7,939 nt of DNA from Candidatus Peregrinibacteria bacterium (GCA_018664365.1 JABJOK010000043.1:1-7939); one strand, 5' to 3'. Counted from the first letter of the stretch, positions 1 to 5,502 are shown. Notes: generated from the letters alone by a model not told the origin. Made by a program: numbers and translations.

Positions 1-958
1 GACCTTCACGAACATCATCAGCAGTAAGATTTCCATCCTTCTCCTTCAAAAGTTCCTGACTTCTTGCATATGAATTAATAGTACGAGTAAGAGCAGTTTT
101 GAATCCAGTTAAATGCATTCCACCTTCAACCGTATGAATGTTATTTGCAAAAGTATAAATAGTTTCCTGAAAAGAATTATTGTACTGAAGAGCAACTTCA
201 ACAACTCCCTCATCAACCTCTTTTTCAATATAAACAACTCCTCCAACCGAGTCTTTATTCTTATTTAAATGTTGAACATAAGACTTTATTCCTCCTTCAA
301 AATAAAACCGATATTTTCTACCAGTAGATTTTTCAAGCAAAGAAATCTCAACTCCCTTAGTTAAATAGGCCTGTTGACGTAATCTATTTGCAATTGTTTG
401 AAAATCAAATTCAGTTGTATCAAATATTTTGTCATCAGGATAAAAGGTGATCAACGTTCCGCGCTTTTTAGTATCCCCCACTACTTTAAGGGCACCTCCT
501 GCGTCTCCCCGCTTATATTCCTGCATATGAATCTTTCCATCTCTATAAACCTCAGCAATAACTTTTTCAGAAAGAGCGTTCACAACAGACACACCCACAC
601 CATGCAAACCTCCAGAAACTTTATATCCTCCATCACCAAATTTACCTCCAGCGTGAAGAACTGTCATAACAGTTTCAAGAGCAGATTTCCCAGTTTTCTT
701 ATGCTTATCAACTGGAATACCACGTCCATTATCCTCAATACTACAAGAACCATCTTCATTCAAAATAACTTGAATAGAATCACAGTAACCAGCCATCGCT
801 TCATCAATAGAATTATCAACAATTTCCCAAATCAAATGGTGTAACCCTGAAACATCTGTTGATCCGATGTACATTCCAGGACGTTTTCGAACAGCAGAAA
901 GCCCTTCTAAAACTTGAATCTGATCCGCACCATAACTCTGAGTACCTTCATCAGCCAT
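1..958 (-). CDS. gyrB: DNA gyrase subunit B, N-terminal part (runs off the window)
   Basis: This is the ATPase subunit of DNA gyrase, the cytoplasmic type II topoisomerase that introduces negative supercoils with GyrA. The first 319 codons are visible and the gene continues beyond base 1. GHKL ATPase motifs are intact: EIVDNSIDEA with catalytic Glu45 and Mg-binding Asn49 (E. coli Glu42 and Asn46), DNGRGIP from Asp76, and the lid GGLHGVGVSVVNALS at 116-130. The N-terminal VLEGLSAVRKRPGMYIGST is the usual GyrB/ParE opening. The last codons, LTADDVREG, lie just before the QTK loop, which falls outside. The start is the ATG at 958-956, 16 residues before the conserved LEGL. No Shine-Dalgarno precedes it; the upstream DNA is AT-only or nearly so. 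The FecR-like gene ends 74 bp upstream in the same direction, so co-transcription is possible, and I see no convincing promoter or terminator between them. ParE cannot be fully excluded without the C-terminus, but the YCD/IDEAMAG wording favours GyrB. Confidence 0.95.
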   Translation of the reverse strand, partial: MADEGTQSYGADQIQVLEGLSAVRKRPGMYIGSTDVSGLHHLIWEIVDNSIDEAMAGYCDSIQVILNEDGSCSIEDNGRGIPVDKHKKTGKSALETVMTVLHAGGKFGDGGYKVSGGLHGVGVSVVNALSEKVIAEVYRDGKIHMQEYKRGDAGGALKVVGDTKKRGTLITFYPDDKIFDTTEFDFQTIANRLRQQAYLTKGVEISLLEKSTGRKYRFYFEGGIKSYVQHLNKNKDSVGGVVYIEKEVDEGVVEVALQYNNSFQETIYTFANNIHTVEGGMHLTGFKTALTRTINSYARSQELLKEKDGNLTADDVREG

Positions 959-1032
959 ATATTAAAATAGAGTTAGAAATAAACCACGAATGGAATTTAT
1001 CACAAGACTGAGAGAATATAAAGAGAAATCTT

Positions 1033-3603
1033 CTACCTCACAAGCCCTCCATCTGAATCAAAATCTGCCTCTGCCTGAATAATACTTTTTACCTCATCAA
1101 GAGTATATTGATCTTCAAATACAGAAGGCCTTCCACCCACTGAAATAAAGACATTAGAAGCTTTTTCCTCGGTCATCACATAATCAAATGTAACTAAGAT
1201 ATCAGCATACGTCTCAAGAGTGACCTGTTCGATTCTATAAATTGCCTCTTCACTATTCACAACAGAAACGTCCTCAAGCTCAGCAATAAAGCCAGCATCG
1301 ACAACTAAATCTCTAATATAAAGTCGTGCATGTCTCTCTGCAATTGATTCAATTGTTTGCTCCTCTTCTAGAACTATTGCTTCATCAAGTTCAGAGAATT
1401 GTTCATGAATAAGTGGCAATAAATTATGGAGCTTAACAGAACGATCAGAAATCAAGTCATCATAAACAAACACATCCTTAACAGAGATTTTATCTCTATC
1501 ATATAGAGCTTCAAATGGATAACCTCCAACAACACCATTCACCTTTACATATCTTTGAGAAACATCCTCTATCCCTCCAATATCATAATCACGTATTTCC
1601 GCCGCCTCCAAAATTGAAGACACTTCCTTACGAACATCCTCTACTGTAATTTCTGTGAATGATTCACCAAGAACGTCCTCTTGGAAATCAATTACACTCC
1701 ATATCAAATCCCTATCTTCAAGATAAGACTGATATTTTTCTTCATGATTTGCTCCATAAATTTTGAGCATATGATATTCAGAGCTATTTAAATACCCCCA
1801 GAAGTCACCAATGTCATCAAGTTTAGACTCGAATAAATCAAGTACTGCAGCATTAGACTCTCCAGGCATCAAATCTTTAATGTCTTGATTTAATCTTGAA
1901 AGAATTTTCTTTGCTTCATCAACAGAGATATCTTCCTCAAAGAAGAATTTCATCAGACGTTTCATGAAATCAAATTTTGCATCAATCATTGCTTGCCGAA
2001 GCTCATCCTTTAATCGCCCTTCCTCAAAAAGATCCATAAGCTCGCGTTCAATAACTCCTTTAATTTCAAAATAGAAGTCCTTATAAAACACTGGGTATCT
2101 CAGGAAAAGATTATCAAAAAGTTGATTCTGGTAAGTAATGTAGTCTTTATAAAGAGCATAGTCCTCATAGTCACCAAGGGTCTCATCGAATTCATTATAG
2201 TAATTACTCAAAGCCTCTTCGGCAATTGCATCGTTTTCGTTTAAAGAAGCGTAAACATCACGCCACAAAAGATTTACGACCTTGTATTTGTCCGGCTGCG
2301 TAAGAACAAGCTCATTAAAAATAAAATACTGCTTATCCCCCGGATCAAAAATAGACAACCTATTTATATATGAATCAATAGTTCTAATGTATTCCTCACT
2401 CTGTTTCACAGAAATAGGCAAAGAAGCCAAATTGTCCTTAAATTCCTGCCAACTCTTTTTGCTAGACTCCAAATCCCCTTCATTAGCATAATAAATAGCA
2501 TCATCAAGGTAAGCAAAAAGGTGATCAAAAATTATTGAGTTCTTTTTTTCTGGGACAAAAGTTAAATTCTCTTCAGACCAAAAAATAAACTCAGCAAATT
2601 TTCCATCATTTACAGACTGCCCATAATGAATAATCTCTGAAACTAGAGACTGCTTCTCATCATCCAAAAAATTCTGATCACGATTCTCATTTGTAGTAAC
2701 CCACATCGAATCCTTTACAGAGGTTGGAATTACAGAGTACTTAAACTCTTTAACTAGCTTAGTGGTTAAAAGAGTACTCAGCTTCTCAGTAACTTTACTC
2801 ATTGTTAAAACAACCTGGGTATCACGCGGAACAAGCAATTTATTAATAAAAATATCACTGTACTGATCAGTATAATCTGTGACCTCAAGTCCACTATCCA
2901 AAAACCCAACATAAACATCACCATCAAAAACATCCAAAATCGCCTTTTCCCCATCATACTCAATACTGAATTGAGCCTTATCTGGAATTAGAACCGTTTT
3001 TCCAACTAGAATATTAACCTTGGCATCGCTAATTAAAAAATTCCCCCATAGGTCTCCTTCGTCGAAGACAAAAATATATTCATCATCAGAAACTGACTGA
3101 ACTGCTGCAATATTAGAGCCTTCATCAAATCTAATGACTCCATTGTTTGGGATCTCATTACTTTCTGTATAGATAAATTCCGTAAATTCTTCATTTAAGA
3201 TATCACTCCCGATTGCCATCTGGTTTTCAATGAAGAAATTTCCGACAACAGCAAGAATAGAGATTGTCATAAACACGCCTGCCTTAACCAAATTACCAGC
3301 TACAAAAATGTTTGAATCCAGGGTCTCTGGTGCGGGTGAAGCTTGTTTTTTAGAAGATGATTTTTCCAGTTTTTTATGAGCGTCTGGTTTCGCATCAACG
3401 GGTTCATTTTTATTAGTCTGAGCTTTTACTTCCGCCTTCGCTGCAGATTTTACAGAAGGCTCCTCCTTGACACTCTCAATTTTTGGCTCCACTAAAGCGC
3501 CTAGGACATTTTTATCAACAGGCAAATCGGCCGTTTTCTCGGCATTTTTGGTTGAATCCCCTTTCTTCTTGTCTTTTTTCTTAAAAAACCACATATAATT
3601 CAT
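1033..3603 (-). CDS. Large single-pass membrane protein with FecR-like domain, function unknown
   Basis: I recognise no full-length family for this 856-residue protein. It starts MNYMWFFKKKDKKK, followed by a Lys/Glu/Ala-rich, low-complexity segment to about residue 97 that should be cytoplasmic. One hydrophobic helix follows at about 105-125 (VKAGVFMTISILAVVGNFF), and then about 730 strongly acidic residues that should lie outside the membrane. Residues about 178-270 resemble a FecR domain: strand-rich, with NILVGKTVLIPDKAQF, then ILDVFDGDVYVGF and NKLLVPRDTQVVL, the pattern of 'threshold value, decorated surface, dosage strand'. The middle (about 330-650) is predicted mostly helical by eye. 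The C-terminus holds two similar units, each with an [IL]EDVS motif (residues 678-682 and 776-780). FecR domains elsewhere act in signalling or in envelope and polymer binding; nothing here shows which. The start at 3603 fits a strong promoter 9 nt upstream; Met4 is the alternative. There is no Shine-Dalgarno. The stop is TAG. Confidence 0.85.
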   Translation of the reverse strand: MNYMWFFKKKDKKKGDSTKNAEKTADLPVDKNVLGALVEPKIESVKEEPSVKSAAKAEVKAQTNKNEPVDAKPDAHKKLEKSSSKKQASPAPETLDSNIFVAGNLVKAGVFMTISILAVVGNFFIENQMAIGSDILNEEFTEFIYTESNEIPNNGVIRFDEGSNIAAVQSVSDDEYIFVFDEGDLWGNFLISDAKVNILVGKTVLIPDKAQFSIEYDGEKAILDVFDGDVYVGFLDSGLEVTDYTDQYSDIFINKLLVPRDTQVVLTMSKVTEKLSTLLTTKLVKEFKYSVIPTSVKDSMWVTTNENRDQNFLDDEKQSLVSEIIHYGQSVNDGKFAEFIFWSEENLTFVPEKKNSIIFDHLFAYLDDAIYYANEGDLESSKKSWQEFKDNLASLPISVKQSEEYIRTIDSYINRLSIFDPGDKQYFIFNELVLTQPDKYKVVNLLWRDVYASLNENDAIAEEALSNYYNEFDETLGDYEDYALYKDYITYQNQLFDNLFLRYPVFYKDFYFEIKGVIERELMDLFEEGRLKDELRQAMIDAKFDFMKRLMKFFFEEDISVDEAKKILSRLNQDIKDLMPGESNAAVLDLFESKLDDIGDFWGYLNSSEYHMLKIYGANHEEKYQSYLEDRDLIWSVIDFQEDVLGESFTEITVEDVRKEVSSILEAAEIRDYDIGGIEDVSQRYVKVNGVVGGYPFEALYDRDKISVKDVFVYDDLISDRSVKLHNLLPLIHEQFSELDEAIVLEEEQTIESIAERHARLYIRDLVVDAGFIAELEDVSVVNSEEAIYRIEQVTLETYADILVTFDYVMTEEKASNVFISVGGRPSVFEDQYTLDEVKSIIQAEADFDSDGGLVR

Positions 3604-3618
3604 CTAAATAATCTATAA

Positions 3619-3647
3619 ATTATAGCATGAAAAAGCCAAAAACTCAA
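3619..3647 (-). promoter_or_regulatory. Extended -10 promoter of the FecR-like gene, near-leaderless
   Basis: On the minus strand TTGAGT (3647-3642) is followed by a 17-bp spacer and the perfect -10 box TATAAT (3624-3619), which is preceded by the extended -10 element TGC. A start near A3612 would leave about 9 nt before the ATG at 3603. The -10 lies in a perfect 6+1+6 palindrome, CTATAA-A-TTATAG (3613-3625), which could also serve as an operator. Identification rests on consensus matching only. Confidence 0.7.
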
Positions 3648-3718
3648 TGTAGCAGGACCACAAGGAAGAATTATCGCAAAGTGTATTTCTAATACTTTTT
3701 AAGTCTCCCGCAAGTAGT

Positions 3719-3730
3719 GACGACGTCGTC
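3719..3730. repeat. Perfect 12-bp palindrome
   Basis: GACGACGTCGTC is its own reverse complement. It lies in otherwise AT-rich intergenic DNA between the terminator of the transporter gene and the promoter of the FecR-like gene. No promoter is placed so that it would be an obvious operator. It may be a protein-binding site or chance; the function is unknown. Confidence 0.5.
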
Positions 3731-3784
3731 GATCCACAAATGAATCTCTAAATACGTCAAGAGGAGCGAAGAAAAATGCACATA

Positions 3785-3838
3785 GGAAAACCGCTCTCTA
3801 GAAACTACTGATGAAAACAAATATGAGGGCGGTCTTCC
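3785..3838 (-). terminator. Hairpin terminator of the transporter gene
   Basis: The arms are 14 nt each (3838-3825 and 3798-3785) and begin 10 bp after the transporter stop codon. On the minus-strand RNA, GGAAGACCGC pairs with GCGGUUUUCC through ten pairs including one G·U; then comes a C·A mismatch and three more pairs. The loop is 26 nt. A U-rich run lies in the 3' arm and another (UUUUUC) shortly beyond it. The loop is long and the U-tract is partly inside the stem, so termination is likely but not certain. The plus-strand version would have one mismatch and no U-tract. Confidence 0.55.
3791..3801. repeat. Left copy of 11-bp inverted repeat flanking the transporter gene
   Basis: CCGCTCTCTAG here is the exact reverse complement of CTAGAGAGCGG at 5203-5213, on the other side of the GC-rich transporter gene. 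The left copy overlaps one arm of the terminator hairpin. I find no target-site duplication outside the pair, so calling it a transposon end is not supported by that test. Confidence 0.6.
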
Positions 3839-3847
3839 GGTTAGGTG

Positions 3848-5140
3848 TTATTGGTTGTGGCGCCACGCAAGTACGACAAGCGGCACCAAGGCAAGCAGCT
3901 GCAGCATCCCCGCTCCGATGAACAGGGCTTCATACCCTCCGAAAAAGGTGAAGATCCAGCCTCCAATGAGTGGAGTCAATCCTCTACAGAAGTTGTAGCC
4001 CACCGAATAGGTCGCGAACTCAGTAGCGACGTTCTCCTCATCAGTCAGAGACATGAACAAGGTGAAAATCGCAACAAAGAGCGCCCCATCGGCAATGCCT
4101 GTGAGCGGAATCACAAGGTACATAACCAGGTCCTGCTTCCACAGTCCCAAGCTTCCCATGAGTCCGATGCTCAGGTACAACCCTGCCGCCAGCAGCACCG
4201 CAATAATCGCCGCAAAAACGGGAGCTTTTCTCGCCCGTTTCTTGATGACAAATCCCCCCACAATCGCTAGCAACAAGGAAGCGCTCACAATTAGAGCATA
4301 CTCCATCGCGCTGTACTGCAGGTGGTAAGTCATCCAGTTGTAGGAAAGTAGTCCAGTCGCTCCAGCAGCTCCCACCGCCAGAAACGAAAAGATCAGCCCC
4401 CATCGCTTTCTCGAACTTGTGAACACTCGGATCATCGCCTTCCAGCTAAATCCCCGACTGCTCACTTCGGTGAGGTTTTCAGTTCCACGCATTCGCAAAG
4501 CAACAATCGTAACGATCAATGCTGTTGCCGCGAGCGAGAAACAGGTCAGCCTCCACGAAACATCCAGTCCGAAAAGCAACGGTGCGTAGCCAATCAAGAA
4601 CCCCAAGTAGAGTCCGAAGTTCATGACGGACTGAACTCGGGAGCGCTTTTGTGCGTCAACAGACGTCAGAGCCAATCCGTCGACCCCTACGTCCATCAAC
4701 GCCAACCCCACGCTGATAACTCCAGCCAAGCCGAGAATCATCCAGCCCTCCCCGAAAGGAAGAGCAATGAGCGATCCGGCTGTGACCAAAGCCCCAACAG
4801 AGGCCCACGCTTTGTAGTGGTTTCCGAAAAGCTTGAATCCTCGGCCCCAATCGACCAGTGGACCGAAAACAAGCTTCAAAGTCCAAGGCAAGGAAACCGC
4901 ACTGCCAAGAACCGCGAACTCGGGGACTTCCAATCCCACCTTTTGAAGTTGGATGAGGAACATGCCGGCCACGAAGGCCTGCACAAGCCCCTCAACGAAG
5001 TAGACCAACGCAAAGAGACGGAACTCCACCACGTCTTTCAACGCTGAGACCAGACGATCCCAAGCAAGAGTCAGACGAAACAGCGTAACCGCCACCTTTA
5101 TCCGCGCGGCACTCGCCGCGCTCGCAAGCCGGCGTTCCAT
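3848..5140 (-). CDS. Major facilitator superfamily transporter, AmpG/SLC33/BT1-like
   Basis: This is a 430-residue inner-membrane carrier. By eye it has about 12 membrane helices: near 41-64, 74-95, 110-129, 132-157, 170-192, 196-216, then a loop with charged residues, then 246-268, 277-300, 306-327, 336-363, 373-396 and 399-425. The segment LPWTLKLVFGPLVDWG (84-99) is the loop 2-3 signature of MFS carriers in its AmpG/SLC33/BT1 form ('PW/F-x-x-K-x-x-x-x-P-L-x-D'), and DVGVDGLAL (150-158) in helix 4 also fits that group. The substrate cannot be read from the sequence. The N-terminal 40 residues are amphipathic and basic. The ATG at 5140 is fixed by a strong Shine-Dalgarno, AGGAGGT, 5 nt away. 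The gene is much richer in GC than its neighbours (hand-counted lines 50-58%) and is preceded by a long structured leader, so a foreign origin is likely. It has its own promoter and terminator and appears monocistronic. Confidence 0.9.
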   Translation of the reverse strand: MERRLASAASAARIKVAVTLFRLTLAWDRLVSALKDVVEFRLFALVYFVEGLVQAFVAGMFLIQLQKVGLEVPEFAVLGSAVSLPWTLKLVFGPLVDWGRGFKLFGNHYKAWASVGALVTAGSLIALPFGEGWMILGLAGVISVGLALMDVGVDGLALTSVDAQKRSRVQSVMNFGLYLGFLIGYAPLLFGLDVSWRLTCFSLAATALIVTIVALRMRGTENLTEVSSRGFSWKAMIRVFTSSRKRWGLIFSFLAVGAAGATGLLSYNWMTYHLQYSAMEYALIVSASLLLAIVGGFVIKKRARKAPVFAAIIAVLLAAGLYLSIGLMGSLGLWKQDLVMYLVIPLTGIADGALFVAIFTLFMSLTDEENVATEFATYSVGYNFCRGLTPLIGGWIFTFFGGYEALFIGAGMLQLLALVPLVVLAWRHNQ

Positions 5141-5145
5141 ACCGC

Positions 5146-5152
5146 ACCTCCT
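5146..5152 (-). promoter_or_regulatory. Strong Shine-Dalgarno of the transporter gene
   Basis: AGGAGGT reads on the minus strand at 5152-5146, five bases before the ATG at 5140. It is notable because the other three genes in the window have no recognisable Shine-Dalgarno. It decides the transporter start and supports a different translational history for this gene. Confidence 0.8.
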
Positions 5153-5154
5153 CT

Positions 5155-5178
5155 CCTCGCATACTCTTAGCAGCGAGG
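5155..5178 (-). promoter_or_regulatory. Hairpin directly before the transporter Shine-Dalgarno
   Basis: On the minus strand CCTCGC (5178-5173) pairs with GCGAGG (5160-5155) around a 12-nt loop. The hairpin ends two bases before AGGAGGT. The CCUC part could pair instead with GAGG inside the Shine-Dalgarno, so this element could either keep the ribosome site open or cover it. The pairing is seen in the sequence; a regulatory role is inferred. Confidence 0.45.
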
Positions 5179-5193
5179 AATCAATTGTTATTC

Positions 5194-5220
5194 AACAGGT
5201 CCCTAGAGAGCGGACCCGCC
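5194..5220 (-). promoter_or_regulatory. Alternative helix of the leader RNA (strand-exchange partner)
   Basis: The minus-strand segment GGCGGGUCC (5220-5212) can pair with GGACCUGUU (5202-5194) through nine pairs, three of them G·U, around a 9-nt loop. The same GGGUCC strand is needed for the closing helix with 5319-5307, so the two helices exclude each other. GGACCUGUU repeats the start of the upstream strand GGACCUGUCUGUU; the shared 10-mer is ACAGGTCCCT on the plus strand at 5195-5204 and 5312-5321. This is the layout of a switch between an upstream fold and a downstream hairpin. Confidence 0.45.
5203..5213. repeat. Right copy of 11-bp inverted repeat flanking the transporter gene
   Basis: CTAGAGAGCGG is the reverse complement of CCGCTCTCTAG at 3791-3801. 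It lies inside the leader RNA, in the loop between the two strands of the alternative helix. In the transcript the leader copy (CCGCUCUCUAG) would be perfectly complementary to the copy in the 3' untranslated region. Confidence 0.6.
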
Positions 5221-5319
5221 TGTTCTCTTCTATCAGAGCAGGCCTAAAGCTACTTCCCAGGCCAGAATCCAAAGACTCCAGCAGGTACTTGTGCTCAAAA
5301 CCATCTAACAGACAGGTCC
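5212..5319 (-). ncRNA. Candidate structured leader RNA (cis-regulatory) of the transporter gene
   Basis: Minus-strand RNA from about 5358 to the ATG at 5140 would be a leader of about 217 nt. Its core folds by hand into a multibranched shape. A closing helix joins GGACCUGUCUGUU (5319-5307) to AACAGGCGGGUCC (5224-5212), 13 continuous pairs including two G·U. Inside are small hairpins: AGCA/UGCU (8-nt loop), GAGUC-UUUG-GAUUC (5278-5265), GGCCU/AGGCC (5263-5259 with 5245-5241), and CUCU-GAUAGA-AGAG (5238-5225), which abuts the closing helix. The plus strand would replace the two G·U pairs with C·A mismatches, so the fold favours the minus strand. Competing pairings exist: GCCUG (5243-5239) with CAGGC (5222-5218), and the downstream helix at 5194-5220. 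I match it to no riboswitch or ncRNA class I know. Its place before a transporter suggests that it senses the substrate or a related ion, which is inference. A free-standing small RNA is the alternative. Confidence 0.45.
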
Positions 5320-5351
5320 CTCCCTACGACCACTAAATTTCAAGGATCACC

Positions 5352-5372
5352 CTTATAAACAAAACTTATAAG
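5352..5372. repeat. Paired CTTATAA elements over the minus-strand -10 box and start
   Basis: CTTATAA occurs at 5352-5358 and again at 5365-5371, 13 bp apart. The second lies in the 8-bp palindrome CTTATAAG (5365-5372), which contains the -10 box of the transporter promoter. Read as an inverted repeat, the arms are 5352-5358 and 5366-5372 with a 7-nt spacer. The elements cover the -10 box and the expected transcription start, as a repressor site would. No U-tract follows the hairpin on either strand, so it is not a terminator. Confidence 0.4.
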
Positions 5373-5393
5373 AAGGGAAAAAGCTTATCTCAA
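5365..5393 (-). promoter_or_regulatory. Promoter of the leader RNA and transporter gene
   Basis: On the minus strand TTGAGA (5393-5388) is separated by 17 bp from TATAAG (5370-5365). Each box matches the sigma-70 consensus at five of six positions. The start would fall near 5358, giving a leader of about 217 nt. The promoter lies in AT-rich host-like DNA just outside the GC-rich leader and gene, so an incoming cassette may have come under a local promoter. Confidence 0.65.
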
Positions 5394-5417
5394 CAACACG
5401 AAAAAAGCTATTCACAT

Positions 5418-5445
5418 TTGCGAAGTTTTAGGTTGATGTTATGAT
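5418..5445 (+). promoter_or_regulatory. Extended -10 promoter of the plus-strand ATPase gene
   Basis: TTGCGA (5418-5423) is followed by a 16-bp spacer ending in TGT and then TATGAT (5440-5445), an extended -10 with five of six consensus bases. The start would be near 5452, leaving about 51 nt before the ATG at 5503. It points away from the transporter promoter, with about 24 bp between the two -35 boxes. Consensus matching only. Confidence 0.6.
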
Positions 5446-5470
5446 TTCGCACTATATGCAAAACTTCGCA
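5419..5470. promoter_or_regulatory. Operator-like 11-bp inverted repeat around the plus-strand promoter
   Basis: TGCGAAGTTTT (5419-5429) and AAAACTTCGCA (5460-5470) are exact reverse complements with centres about 41 bp apart, close to four helical turns. The left arm overlaps the -35 box and the right arm lies just downstream of the expected start, so the pair brackets the promoter. A partial third copy, TTCGCA, sits at 5446-5451, right after the -10 box. The right arm can also form a small RNA hairpin with TATGC at 5455-5459. A looping repressor, possibly autoregulation, is a reasonable inference; no regulator is identified. Confidence 0.5.
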
Positions 5471-5502
5471 TAAGGGTTCAAATAATCCTAACAACTCTAT
5501 AT

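Noticed and set aside
398..844. Plus-strand open frame of 148 codons
   Set aside because: It lies entirely antisense to the conserved GyrB ATPase domain, and its translation looks like no protein family.
977..1005. Possible gyrB promoter TTGTGA-16-TTTATT on the minus strand
   Set aside because: The -10 box matches poorly in very AT-rich DNA, so it cannot be distinguished from background.
2282..2491. Plus-strand open frame of 69 codons
   Set aside because: It is antisense inside the FecR-like gene, with no promoter or ribosome site.
3776..3811. Mini open frame of 11 codons on the plus strand (MHIGKPLSRNY) with GAGGAG 9 nt upstream
   Set aside because: It is very short, overlaps the terminator and inverted repeat of the transporter gene, and has no supporting promoter.
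4041..5047. Several open frames on both strands inside the transporter gene (4053-4328 +, 4649-5047 +, 4041-4403 -, 4656-4886 -; also 3845-4270 +)
   Set aside because: These are shadows of the GC-rich transporter gene, whose frame alone gives a 12-helix membrane protein with family motifs and a Shine-Dalgarno.
3785..5213. Complete transposon with the transporter as cargo
   Set aside because: There is no transposase, and no target-site duplication is visible outside the 11-bp inverted repeat.
5241..5263. GGGAAGUAGC in a leader loop, reminiscent of the GGGGAGUAG loop of yybP-ykoY (manganese) riboswitches
   Set aside because: Only a short stretch is similar, and the second conserved loop and the helix order of that class are not evident.
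5350..5377. Hairpin CTTATAA/TTATAAG as a terminator
   Set aside because: A-runs, not T-runs, follow it on the plus strand and no T-run follows it on the minus strand. It overlaps a good promoter, so an operator is the better reading.
5424..5500. tRNA-like fold on the plus strand, with an AGGGT/ATCCT stem and 7-nt loop (5473-5489) resembling a T-arm and a TATGC/GCATA stem before it
   Set aside because: There is no matching acceptor stem, the variable loop is missing, the presumed anticodon loop has 8 nt, and the region overlaps the promoter of the ATPase gene.
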